Source of the DNA: Parelaphostrongylus tenuis
Taxonomy: Eukaryota; Nematoda; Chromadorea; Rhabditida; Metastrongylidae
Length of the DNA stretch: 64,000 nucleotides
Direction: 5' to 3'
Assembly: GCA_019055375.1 (NCBI GenBank)
Contig: JAHQIW010000979.1
Coordinates: forward strand, 1 to 64,000
Numbering within the stretch: the stretch's first letter is position 1; every line of letters starts with the position of its first letter. Shown piece by piece: positions 35,880 through 46,227 of this stretch. Under the pieces are notes generated by a model. The model searched no databases, had not been told where the DNA came from, and saw only the letters and a list, made by a program, of their open reading frames with translations. Position numbers and translations under genes: made by a program.

Positions 35880-36151
35880 ATGTCATTGGAAGAATATAGT
35901 GATCATCTTAAAGACAGCTTGGCGATCAACTTCCTGTGGACTGTCCGAGCGCTGCTAATTCTCCGGAATGTTCTCTCCTGCTTTGAACCTCGCGAACCAC
36001 TTCATGGCCGTCTTTTCTGCGACTATATCATTGCCCCAAGCTCCATTGATGTTGCGCGCGACTTCACTGGCATCTTCCTCTACGCACCATCCGTGGATGA
36101 GTAACAAGAGAATTTGTTCACAAGACACCTTCATCTTTGAGCATCTAAAGG
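35880..36151 (-). mobile_element. Mariner transposase N-terminal fragment
   Basis: The minus strand encodes MKVSCEQILLLLIHGW and then 'EDASEVARNINGAWGNDIVA' and 'EKTAMKWFARFKAGENIPEN' before a stop. This is the conserved mariner N-terminal DNA-binding region (A.EAARNIN..WG...., ..T..RWF.+F..G). The reading frame continues past the stop with 'RSDSPQEVDRQA'. The catalytic part is absent. Confidence 0.75.
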
Positions 36152-37879
36152 GAAGTTATATACGAAAATGTTGGAAGAAAATGCGCAGTTGACCAAAACC
36201 AAAATTGTTAAATTCATTGCAAAAATCATACTGGAAAACCAAAACGGATCAAACTTTTTGCACAATCTATAATATTATTACATTGATACTAAAAGATTGC
36301 TATCATTTCTTAACACAATCCCGCGACACAATGGGGCATATCCAAGCGTGGCGTTAACGGAACCAGCCATGAACAGCCAGGGTAAGCTCAGAGTATAAGT
36401 ACTCCAAGAGTACTCTAATTTAAACGGAAAGGGTTTGAGAAGCTTAGGAGCAAGCAAATGTCCCGCCGATAATACACAAAAAACTAAAATAGTGACTATA
36501 TTCCATGATAATCTTGGAGACAAGACAATTATTACAAAATTCACCCCATATTGACAATTTTTATAGAAAATAATATTAAGAAACCAGTCTGTTTCACAGC
36601 AGTAAATCTAAGAATCTATGGAGGCATCAAAAGTTGAAAAATGAATTAACTTTCTCTGTTAGCGAACAATTAACAGTTCTAAAGAAAATAGCCTGCTAAT
36701 TGCTTCAGTCGGCTTATTAGAAGCACTAACTAGCGCTTCGTCATGACTGCATAGTGGCGATCGCCCGGCTGAAATTACTCTTTAAGAAATAGAAGCAAGC
36801 AAACGTAAGAATTCGCAATTGAATGAATCTTAAGACCTGACGTTAGAATATTCAACTCTAGTAAAGCTTGTATAACATTACAACTGTGATAATCCCTTCA
36901 ACAGCACTCTCATAGCAATCTTCCAAGCACCTATAAAACACAGTCAGGCCTAAAATACCAAAAGGTACCGTACGAAATGATGAAATCCATCAAAAAATAC
37001 AAACCTAGAATAGAGCTTGTGCTGAAGTGTGTGCACGCGAGGCATAGAAAAGCATGTGAAATGTGAAATGATGATAACCTTGAATTACGAATTTGTAAAG
37101 TCTTTTTTAGTGCACTGTGGTAGCGAAAAGAAAATCACTTTTCACCTTCGCCGCACATTATGGCGCTTCTCCTGAAGCGCACTGCGAGTTGCGATCTTAA
37201 AGCCGCTTCGAAGGGGCACAATTTTTGCCATTTATTTCAAAGTTTTTCCTCCATTTTGTATAAATTCCTAGGTTTCGCGGATTGATATTACAGCCGGAAC
37301 TCTGTTCTATTATTCTATGGACTAAGTTTTTTAATTTGCCTTATAAACCCGCTACAGAGCTTGAGCTGAAGCAGACTAAGTTTACGAGCACAAAACGTAA
37401 TTTCTTTCGCTCGTTTAGCGCTTCATGAAGACCTTTTTGAGAATCAGAACGTAGTTTCCAAAGCACCCAAGCTCATACTATCAAATGACAACTAAAAATT
37501 CTTTGTAACAGCATTCATAAACCGTAAAAGCCTCGGTGCCAATTGTTGCGAATGTTGCAGATTTTTTTGCATAGAAAACTTTGTCACCACAAAAAGATGG
37601 AGTATCATTGGAGCAAATCCTATCAACGAATTTTCAATGAAAAGAACACCCAGTTGTCCTGAAAGTTCTTACTTTTGACACGAAAGCTACATCCTTCGGA
37701 AATATGGCATTTTCAACTTTTCTTCAAATTTTTTTTTCCGACAGTCTTGCGAAAATAATCAAAAACACATTTTTTTAGAATGTTTAACCTTTGAAAGAAA
37801 CTTATTTGGAGAAATTACTAGTATCTAGTCGAAATAAAGTTTATTGGAGCTCGCATTCACCAATTTGCGAAGTACCTAC
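36152..37879. other. Unassigned; one hydrophobic minus-strand frame
   Basis: A minus-strand frame of 88 codons (36278-36544) begins with a hydrophobic stretch but has no recognised domain or splice context. The part at about 37110-37560 resembles the left-arm insertion at 15128-15733 in short blocks and is probably repeat-derived. Confidence 0.25.
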
Positions 37880-39980
37880 CTAGATATAATGTATTTATCT
37901 CATATTTTCCAAACATTTGACTGATGTTGTAAACGTTTTGCCCAAAATATTTATTCAATAATCGTAGTCTTATATAATCAACATCGCTGAACAATTTGCA
38001 CTTTTGCGTGAAATTTGTATCCTCATATACATTATCAACATAAACACTCAATACGTCCAAAGATAATCAACAGTTAGTACTTCCTAGAATTATCGATTTG
38101 CCAATACAGAAATGTAAGAGTGTAACAGCGCATAATATGAAGTGTCTACTATAAAATACAATTTCCAAGTTGATTCTCATGTGAGAACTATTGGAACATT
38201 CTATCTTACATAGACTGCACCACATAGCATGACAAACAAGTTCTGTAGTACGTAACAAAGAACAAAAGCAGAAAATAGAATGAATCGCAGCTCAGATGGT
38301 TATCCTGTTTTTCATCGTGTGAGCCATAGCCATACTATAGGAAATCTGCCAATCCAGCAGCACAACATGGACTAATCAACTATAAAGACAGACAATACTG
38401 CCTCTATGTAACTATAGAGTGTTTTAGCACCGTCCTACGACCATTTCCTAAGGTTTTGCGAAATGAATCACGATTGTTAAAGTAGGGAGCACTCGTGTCG
38501 AGGGCGTCGATTAGGAAAAATGTACAGCGGTGATCCTTCGTTCTTTGAGATTGTCACGAGTTACTTCAACGCAGGCAATAGACCACAAGGACCTTTGGGC
38601 ACTTATGGACAGCTGTTGGTCGATTTTCGCAAGTGGTCCAGTGTAAGCGCTATTTAATAAAGATTTTCTTCCTCGTTGCAAAAAAAAAGTTTTTGGGGGT
38701 GCTTGTAGCGTTTTAGGGTAGTTGCTCGAGCATTGTTTGCCAGTGAAAAGAGTCGATGAAGCTGCGCGCCTAGTACACCCTGCATCGGCGACCTCTCTGC
38801 TTCTCTGACTCTGCCATCTGCAAAGTCACGAGCAGCTCCGCCCATATCGCTTATAAGGCCAGCTCCTTCACTGAGCACCAATTCGGCAACGGTGCCACTC
38901 GGAGCTCAGCCGCGTTTCGCCTCTCTTGGCTCATTGTACCACCTTCGTCGTAGCTTTCTCAATCACATTCTCTTCATGATCTATATAAAAATCTCACAAC
39001 CACAATATACTACATCAGAAACCTCTTGATACGCCACCGTCTGCCAATAGAAATCCTTTGCCACTAATCTCAATGTGAGTTATTTCTCTTCTGCGTGGTT
39101 TAATTGAATTTTTATCTGTAACACTTTCTAGTAGAATATCAGAACTCTAACTTATTCTCCAGACTAATAGAAGTATTCTGTTTGCAGACATAGATCTTGT
39201 TGATTTCTACAAATTATAGTTCACGTATGTGATGACAGTCGGGTACTTCTTCGTTACGGAACAACTATGTGTAAAAGCCACAGTCGTCTTGGAAGAACTA
39301 GTAAGTACTGCGTATGCCTTGTTTTTATTGTTTCTGCATTTAACTAGATCGAGTAGGACTTCTCATTTGGCTACCATGCCATAGACACTCCATCTCGGCC
39401 GCCATCTCGTCCTCGAAAACCGCTCAATCTCACCAAGAGAACGCCGACGTTGTGTTAAATGGTTCAGAAATGCGGCAAAGGATGAAGATACTGTATTTGT
39501 CAAAGGAAAACTAGATAAGTATCTAGGATGAAAATACTATACTTGTTCAAAGAAAAGCTATATAAGTATTTAGGATGAAGATACTGTACTTGTTCGAAGG
39601 AAATCTAAACTTAGAGGAGTAATTAGGTGGTGTAGCTTACGCAAGATAGAATGTTTCAATACCTCTCATACTAAATTTCGCCATGAATGCTTTATTCGAC
39701 TTGGAGACTGACTATTATAGGGATAAATTTCATATTGGTAATTGTTGCATTCTTATATTGTTGTATTGGTAAATCGATAATTCTAGGAAGTACTAACTGT
39801 TGATTATCTTAGTACGCATTGAGTTTTGAAGTCGTATGTGAGGATACGAATTTCACTCAAAAGTGCAAATTTTTGACCGATCCTAACTATATAAGATTTT
39901 GATTGCTGAATAAATATTTTGAGCAAGACATTTACAACATCAGTCAAATTTTTGGAAAATATGAGTGAGATAAATGCATT
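37880..39980. mobile_element. Element with long (about 370 bp) inverted ends
   Basis: 37880-38250 and 39610-39975 are inverted copies. Landmarks are 'gataatcaacagttagtact' with its complement at 39789-39808, 'gacttagatt'-free flank blocks such as 'tttgactgatgttgtaaacg' with the 39940 region, and 'aacattctatcttacataga' with 39640-39650. The interior (38260-39600) has a GC-rich block with a 76-codon minus-strand frame (38654-38881, 'ISDMGGAARDFADGRV') of unknown nature, and a small tandem repeat. No transposase motif was found. Confidence 0.55.
39481..39610 (+). repeat. Tandem repeat, 46-47 bp unit, about 2.8 copies
   Basis: Units start 'gatgaagatactgtatttgt' (39481), 'gatgaaaatactatacttgt' (39527) and 'gatgaagatactgtacttgt' (39574). 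It lies next to the inner edge of the right inverted end of the surrounding element. Confidence 0.8.
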
Positions 39981-40556
39981 TCATCCAAGGATGTACTGGT
40001 TTATCACTGGAGAGTGCTTTGATTGGCTTAGTTTTATTGGTGATTGTACTAGAGTAGTTAGGCTTTGTTGCCTATTGTGAGTGGGTATGTGTTTTTTGTG
40101 TTGGAAGGGTCTCTTGATTTCATTGATTATTCCTGCCAGGAGGGTCGTTTAGTATTTATTGGATGAAGGACAGTGTCGATCCTGAGATCAACGAACCATA
40201 TTCATCGCCGTAACGAACAACCTACAGCAAATAACAATTACAATACAACTGCATTGAGGAAACAACAATCACGACATGTAACACAGTGTTAACAGCTTAT
40301 GATGATGCAACAGACGTGAGCCTGAATGTAAATTGTTCCGAACCCCAGATCTCTAGGTCAATGAGAGGAGCTACACATTGTAAGGAGCACTGGCTATACA
40401 CATAGGCAATATACAACGACATCAACTACAGTATGATATGACCAAGATTTTCTAGAGCCAAGAGAAGTGGAAGTTGCAGCCGAGCCTCAAGTAGCATCTG
40501 CAGACGAATGGGACTGCTGTGGGCGTTACTCTTTCCTAAGATTCTGTTTTGGTTTA

Positions 40557-41305
40557 TTAAGTCTCCAACTAAGTTTCCGAAGTTTCCGAGAAATTCCTGA
40601 TTTGGATCCTAATTTCGATTTTGATTGACTGATTGATTGATTGAAGGATTTGGATTAATTTGATTGATTTTTTACCCTGATTTTAACGACTGTTGCTTTG
40701 AAAAAGATCTACTTCTCATCAGTAGTGACAATAATTCTGTTCAAGAGAACGAGGAACGGCGATGACGACGAAGATGAGCTTGCGCATTTTGCTTTATGTT
40801 GTTCTTTTGAACTTGTGCGGTTAGATCGTTCGGAATTTTATTGCCTGTGCCATTTCTTGCATCTTTCATAATCTTCCAGATCTACTCTTATCATCGGCCA
40901 AATCACCAGTTCACAAAGATGGATCCCATTCAATGGCTTCAATAATGATTGCTTCTTGATCAATTTCACGCACTCTTCCGGATTTAGTTGATCGGCGGCC
41001 AAATCAGTATCTTCATAGCAAAACTTCGTAAATCATTTATTCGCCGTAGTTCTACCCACAACTTGACAGCCTTCTGCACACGATTGATGTTGCAAATGCA
41101 GTTTGATAATTATGCAACAATTGAAACTCGTAAAGCAGTAAGTTGCGAATGACTTCCCGTGACGGCTCCATTGTTGACAAGTAAATGCAAAATACACCAA
41201 ACGATGTGCAAGAAAATTCTGCACGAAATAGGCAAAAGCAAAATTTTTTTTGTGGGAAAATTCTTATTTTCTCGATCAAGTTCGGAAACTTAGTTGGAGA
41301 CTCAA
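40557..41305 (-). mobile_element. Mariner deletion derivative (749 bp)
   Basis: TA at 40555-40556 and 41306-41307. The TIR begins ttaagtctccaactaagttt, and the right end is its complement. On the minus strand MEPSREVIRNLLLYEFQL (about 41170-41120) is the typical mariner start. Further along is 'HEK'-poor degraded sequence without the catalytic blocks. Same family as 4817-5466 and 28910-29661. Confidence 0.8.
40621..40670 (+). repeat. TGAT-rich simple repeat
   Basis: Imperfect (TGAT)n run, 'gactgattgattgattgaag' and neighbours, within the mariner derivative. Confidence 0.7.
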
Positions 41306-42720
41306 TAGACTTCGAATAGCTGCCAAGCACAACACTGCCCAGCTTCTACAGAAAGCATTTCTTGGTTGCCAATTGAAAGGCACGAGTCTCTGTGTTGCCC
41401 GGACACACGCCCGGCTGGTGTTTGTAGGAGAAGCTGTATATTGTTGCGCGAATGCATCGGCCAACTGGTGTGAGAAATACGACCTGATTGGTATGACACA
41501 CTGCGCAACGATTAACCATAGTGATTATCCACAAGTAGATACATTAGTAGTCATGAGCATGAGAGATTAGAAAATAGCGGCTATCCCTCTTGATAACTGC
41601 TATAAGGAAAGTACTTCACAAATTGATGAATGCGAACTCTATCAAGTCTCATCTGGCCAGATAATAACAATTCCTCCGCATAAGTTTCCTCCAGGGGTCG
41701 AAAATTGCAAGAACAAGCGCCCTCGAATTGTAGTTTTATAAGATCGTCAAAAGAAATGTAAAGAAGAGTTGAAAATGCGTTGTTCCCAAAGACGTAGCTT
41801 TCGTACTGAAAAACAAGCACTTATAGGACAACTGGGATCCTTTCACTAAAAATTTGGTGACCGAGGTCCGTCCATTAATAGCTCATCCTTTTGAGGCAAT
41901 AAAGTTTCTTTCTATAGAAGTACGGATGAATCCACAGTAAAGTTTGAACTAGTTCGGAAGCAAAGTGCTACTTCTTTTTTTCAGAACGCACTGAGAAAGT
42001 ATTTCATAGATCAAGTTATTATTCAAACCAGCGGTCCTTCTCTTCATTTGAAGGGTATACGATTGAAAATCCTCCGACACTTAGTGCGGCAATCGGTGTA
42101 ACAGAAATGGGCCATACAGTACCAAGCGTCATTCACAATATCGTTTTAGTCTCAGCCTTCATAGATTTTCAAATATTGAGAGTTGCATATGGTGAAAAAG
42201 AATCACAGAAGAGTCAGTTCAATTTATTAACCTTTTAATTGCAAATGAGGCAAGAAAACGTCGTTCATTCCATGTTGTCTCCAATACCGGGAAGGGCTGT
42301 TTCTCGAAACATGCGATAGCTAGGGGTCGGCAAGCAGCGCTGCCGTCCACGTCAAAGCGAGTATATAGATTAATTGAAATAAGTATAAAGAAGCCGCCGA
42401 AATGTTAGCCAGTATTGAATAAACCTCATAACTGGCAACCTCATACTTCTTTAGTTTTCAAAACTTTCTCTAGAACTGCTGTAGACATCGTCCTGCAAGT
42501 ACCTGACTTCCCGAAATTCAAATCTGATGGCGTATCTAGCAAGAATACTCTTTAATCATACGCAAGTGTCCCTAATTATAATAACTGTATCCATCACAAA
42601 GAACAGAACCGCACAAGGAGTTGAGGAGTTTTCATACTCTTTGGGGACAAAAAAAAACAGAAGACAACATTTTCCAGTACACTTTACTGGCCGTTCTATC
42701 TGCATTCAGATAAGAATTTA
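41306..42720. other. Unassigned sequence
   Basis: Overlapping open frames on both strands at 41250-41570 are mutual shadows without a domain. Near 42380-42420 is a short 'gccgccgaaatgttagccag' block, a fragment of the GAAAC-motif foldback family. Nothing else was identified. Confidence 0.3.
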
Positions 42721-42724
42721 GTTC

Positions 42725-42759
42725 GATATATATATACATATATATATATGTATATATAC
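42725..42759. repeat. TA microsatellite
   Basis: About 35 bp of alternating TATATA with two CA/TG interruptions, self-complementary. Confidence 0.8.
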
Positions 42760-42869
42760 AGGTGTCCTGTGATGTTTGACGTTTTTTTATTCGTGTCTTT
42801 TTGTCCAAGTGCTTAAGCCAATGTCGCCTTGACGTAGCAATTTAAGTCTCTGAGAATTACATATGAATA

Positions 42870-43158
42870 GAAAAGGTATAGCTCTCAGCGCTGATTATTC
42901 TCCAGAAGGATGCGTCAAACGTTCTTCATTATTTTTTAGCGCTATTTGAAGTGACTGAATGCCTGTCTGGCTTTTACAATGCTTTGCAATGGCTTATCGA
43001 TGTATTAAATCGGTGCTGCTATCCTCCCAGACAACCTTGGAAAGAACTGACAGATCCCGAAGGGATCTCGGACTTAGTAGCTATGAGCGAAGGATCGAAG
43101 CATCGATCACGTGTGCGGCGCAAAACATTTGTAATCACTGTGCCACAAGTGCTCAGGA
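42870..43158 (-). mobile_element. tRNA-derived SINE, copy 4
   Basis: On the minus strand the order is A-box-like 'gcacttgtggcacagtgatt', a weak B-box region, 'ttgtctgggaggatagcagc', then 'gacgcatccttctggagaat' and 'cagcgctgagagctatacct'. The head is more diverged than in copy 3. Confidence 0.65.
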
Positions 43159-43189
43159 ATTGCTACATATTCTACTTGATACTTGAACG

Positions 43190-43600
43190 GTCCGTCTTCA
43201 TTAACTGTACGGACTTCAGCACATGCTCCATTCGTCTCTCTGCTGGACGGCAGTCGTCCATGACAGTGGTCTAATTTGAACATGGTGGCTGCTGCGAGTG
43301 TCATACCGTAATCTAAAAAAGTCGCGATCTGCGAGTACAGCTCCTTAATTCTTTTAACGAGCACGTTTGCCCAACGTGCAATGGTCGTCCTTGAGGACGC
43401 ATACATTGTTGCGGAATCGAATCCACTCTACAGTTCTTCTCGTCCATCTGTCGTCCGTTCTTCTCAGTATATGACCGGTCCATCCGTGTTTCGCTGTAGA
43501 TGTATAGACCTCTGAGTCACGAAGATGGGATAGACTCCAAAGATCTGAGCTACGCAAGGCGGCCACATGTTGTGTGCATCGACTGTATTTGACTGAGTAA
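43190..43600 (-). mobile_element. RTE retrotransposon 3' end (C-terminal coding fragment)
   Basis: The minus strand encodes 'HGWTGHILRRTDDRWTRRTV' followed by EWI, then after a frameshift 'TTIARWANVLVKRIKELYSQ'. This matches the invariant C-terminal stretch of nematode RTE polyproteins (WAGH..RR.DDRWT+R..EWIPR...RP.GRPP.RW.D....). The reverse transcriptase core is absent, as expected of a 5'-truncated copy. Confidence 0.85.
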
Positions 43601-44341
43601 ATGTTACTACTTATGATAACTATCAATGTTGAGCTTTATAAGTGATAATCCCTCTGCTCGTTTTTTTTTGCACAGTTTCGCTGTTCTATGTATGTGAAAG
43701 CGTTTTTCTATCCACAGCTTCATTTGTTACGTTTCAATCTTCAGTGTGCTTTCAAGCACAAATCTGCGAGCACTTTTTTAAGATGCATGAGCAAATTAGC
43801 ATCGTGACTACGGACATACCAGAACCGTCGTCATCTCCCCGATGATATTTCGCCCTCGGAGCTCACAAAAGACTGGTTTCCGCAAAATTGAGCAAGGACC
43901 GAGGCAGAGCTCCAAAATAGACCTTCAAGCTAATCAGGTTCTCTTCGAGGCTAACCTCCGTCGCAATGGTTTATCGATGCCTTTGCCTTCATGTGCCTTT
44001 CTGATTTGAGTCGTAGTAAATTATTGCTTTTCTTAAAGGGATTCGAGAAATTGTGCTCTTAAATGAAACCGCCAATAATAACGACTAATCTCGGAGATCG
44101 TTACGATTACATTTGAATGACCTGTGTCTTGTATATCAGAAAGGGATTCAGTGAGTGCTCTTGAGAAGACGGGCCAATATGTACTGCTGTTTTCTCTACG
44201 ACTATGAGCTCATCTTATACTTTTGGCCTTTCGTTCCTATCCAGAATTCACCATTACGAGTGATAGATCTCCTAAAATAATAATAATTTCCTGTTCAAAT
44301 GTGTCATATCCAATAGTATAGAGTGTTGTGCAAAAACGTCT

Positions 44342-44412
44342 GCGTCAGCCAGGATTCAAACCCAGATCTCACTTTTTCTGGGAGCGTATGTTAACCCTTG
44401 CACCACCGAAGC
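44342..44412 (-). repeat. 71-nt tRNA-like module (copy A1)
   Basis: Degraded copy of the cloverleaf best seen at 49773-49843. The B box reads 'gggtttgaatcctgg' and box A is altered. It is not expected to be a functional tRNA. Confidence 0.55.
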
Positions 44413-44631
44413 TTGCTTTGCACAGCACTCTTTTTACGCTACAAGGCGTTATCTGTCAACAGCCAACAATCGACGGTCTGGCGGAGCAGCCGCTATCGGC
44501 ATTGAACCCACCTGTATTGACAGATATTGGGTATAGATAATCAATCAGAATTCTTTTTATCTGACCGCCACTTGCGGTGGTATGATGTTACAACATACCC
44601 AATAACGTAAAAAGAGTGCTGTGCGAAACGA

Positions 44632-44702
44632 GCGTCGGTGGTGCAGCGGATAGCATAAGCTCCCGGAAAGAGTGAGAACTGGGTTCGAATATCGGCTGAC
44701 GC
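44632..44702 (+). repeat. 71-nt tRNA-like module (copy A2)
   Basis: GCGTCGG at the 5' end pairs with CTGACGC at the 3' end (one G-U). The D arm is 'gtgcagcggatagcat', the anticodon-like loop is ccggaaa, and the T-loop is 'ttcgaat' with a broken T stem. Confidence 0.6.
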
Positions 44703-45065
44703 AAACGTTTCTGCACGACACTCTATACTATTGGGTATATTGTAACATCATACCACCGCGAGTGGCAGTCAGATAAAAAGAATTCTGATTGTGCCATATC
44801 CGCTCACGTTAAAATCTACTGTGATCTGTTATTTGGTTTACTAACTTCAGAGAAATTTTCTTCTGTTCCGATACACTTTCAGTTTTGAATTTTCGTTCCC
44901 AGTTCAGCTTATCTTTTCGAGAAAACCCGTTAGCTTGATTCCTGAATTAAGCACAGACTCATCAGCTGACTATGTTTCTATATATAATTTGTAAGCTTCT
45001 CCGTTCTTCAGCATATGTTAAACTCGTGAAAACGACTGACTCAATTATTATGTATATATAGGATA

Positions 45066-45245
45066 AAGGATAAAGCACTTAGCGTTGATCATTTCCTGAG
45101 GGATGCGACATTCATTCGTCTTTAGTTTTTAACTTCGTTTGATTGAATGATATCTGACCTTCACATAACCCGCGGTCGCCTCCCACTGTACCAAGTCAGT
45201 GCTGCTTATCATCCCAGAGATTTTGAGAACTGCCCGGTGCCGGAG
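45066..45245 (-). mobile_element. tRNA-derived SINE, copy 5, head missing
   Basis: The minus strand contains 'gggatgataagcagcactga', 'gaatgtcgcatccctcagga' and 'aatgatcaacgctaagtgct', the body and 3' end of the SINE family. The tRNA-related head cannot be found upstream (45246-45308). Confidence 0.6.
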
Positions 45246-45308
45246 AACGTTTTACGATTTCTATATTATCGGTTCTCTATCCTACAAAAAATTCTGCGAT
45301 ACTTGTCC

Positions 45309-46197
45309 AGTATGAGGAGACAAATGTAAACCGATCTCATTTTCTGGTCAAGAACTTTTTATAGGAATATTAGTGATCATTTGAATGCTCAAATCTTTAG
45401 CTACAGCCCCACGTCGCCGGTTATCGAAAAGATCCTTTTTTGACGCTGTAAAGCCCAAAATAAAATTTTGTTTCACATTCGTCATTCGCCGTTTTTTCTA
45501 CCCACTCGTATAATTCGATGGAAGCACGAAAAGTATATCAGCGTGTAGAGCAGCTGCCATAGTATCTGAGTCATTCGTTTCATGTGGAGTTTCTTCCGGA
45601 GCGGAGAAAAAATCCGAAATTGAATAGCAAGTTGCATCCTACATGCTTAACGAGCCAGGGTATCAACCGATCGCCCCGACCTCAATGCCTAGATTAGCCG
45701 GTAAACAAGCTCGACGTGAAGGTAAAACTTGGTCGTATTAGCTCTGTTAACGGTATTGACAGAAAATAAGCCCATCGTTGGAATCACTGAAACTTACGCT
45801 ATCGAATGATTACTAATCGTTTAAAGAAGGAGCTCTGTCCGGCGAAGTGTGAAGCACAAATCTTTCCTCTCTCTCTCATAACACTACTAAAAGAGCTTTC
45901 TCAAAAAGCAAGCACATTTTTGGGTTCTTTTGAAGTTGTGCTATCGAATGAATGTTAGAGCACTCTAAAGGGTTTTGTCCAGTGAAATATAAGCGAGACG
46001 GAACAAAAAGAAAACGCGTGGTTGTGTGAGACATGATTTTATTTTTGATCTCACAGCGTGATCAAAGGATGTTTTAAAAAACCGACCACATACCGCACTA
46101 TACAAAGATTCGAGCTTTCGAATGACCACTAACATTCCTATGAAGAATTCTTGTCCAGCGATGGAGATCGGTTTTTCACTTGTCGCCTCATAATAGA
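45309..46197. mobile_element. Long-TIR DNA element, copy adjacent to the dUTPase gene
   Basis: The left TIR from 'tatgaggagacaaatgtaaa' and the right TIR ending 'acttgtcgcctcataataga' are inverted copies with the family landmarks ('cataggagtgtta'-type block, 'aaaaccgaccacata', 'gatcaaaggatgttttaaaa'). The right end stops about 30 bp before the trans-splice site of the dUTPase gene, so the element now forms its immediate upstream region. Confidence 0.65.
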
Positions 46198-46211
46198 CGA
46201 GTACAGTTCAG

Positions 46212-46227
46212 CTTTTGGTCTTTCCAG
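46212..46227 (+). promoter_or_regulatory. Putative spliced-leader trans-splice acceptor
   Basis: A polypyrimidine-rich 'cttttggtctttccag' ends 16 bases before the ATG at 46244. This is a strong nematode 3' splice consensus with no upstream exon visible, as expected for trans-splicing. Confidence 0.55.

Larger units (their letters stand above)
44318..44790. mobile_element. Composite foldback carrying two tRNA-like modules, copy A
   Basis: Two 71-nt tRNA-like sequences in opposite orientation (44342-44412 minus, 44632-44702 plus) are each enclosed by short inverted repeats of the type 'agtgctgtgcaaaacg'. They flank a hairpin-forming spacer ('ctgtcaacagcc' to 'tattgacag'). A further inverted pair, 'attgggtat...gtggtatgatgttaca', lies at 44540-44620 and 44728-44788. 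The same arrangement recurs at 49745-50130. Confidence 0.7.

Noticed and set aside
36278..36544. 88-codon hydrophobic minus-strand frame as a secreted or membrane protein gene
   Set aside because: No conserved domain, no splice donor at its end and no supporting context; kept only as a note in the unassigned interval.
44940..44980. Minus-strand CTGATGAGTC as a hammerhead ribozyme
   Set aside because: No GAAA follows a stem II; the remaining core is absent.
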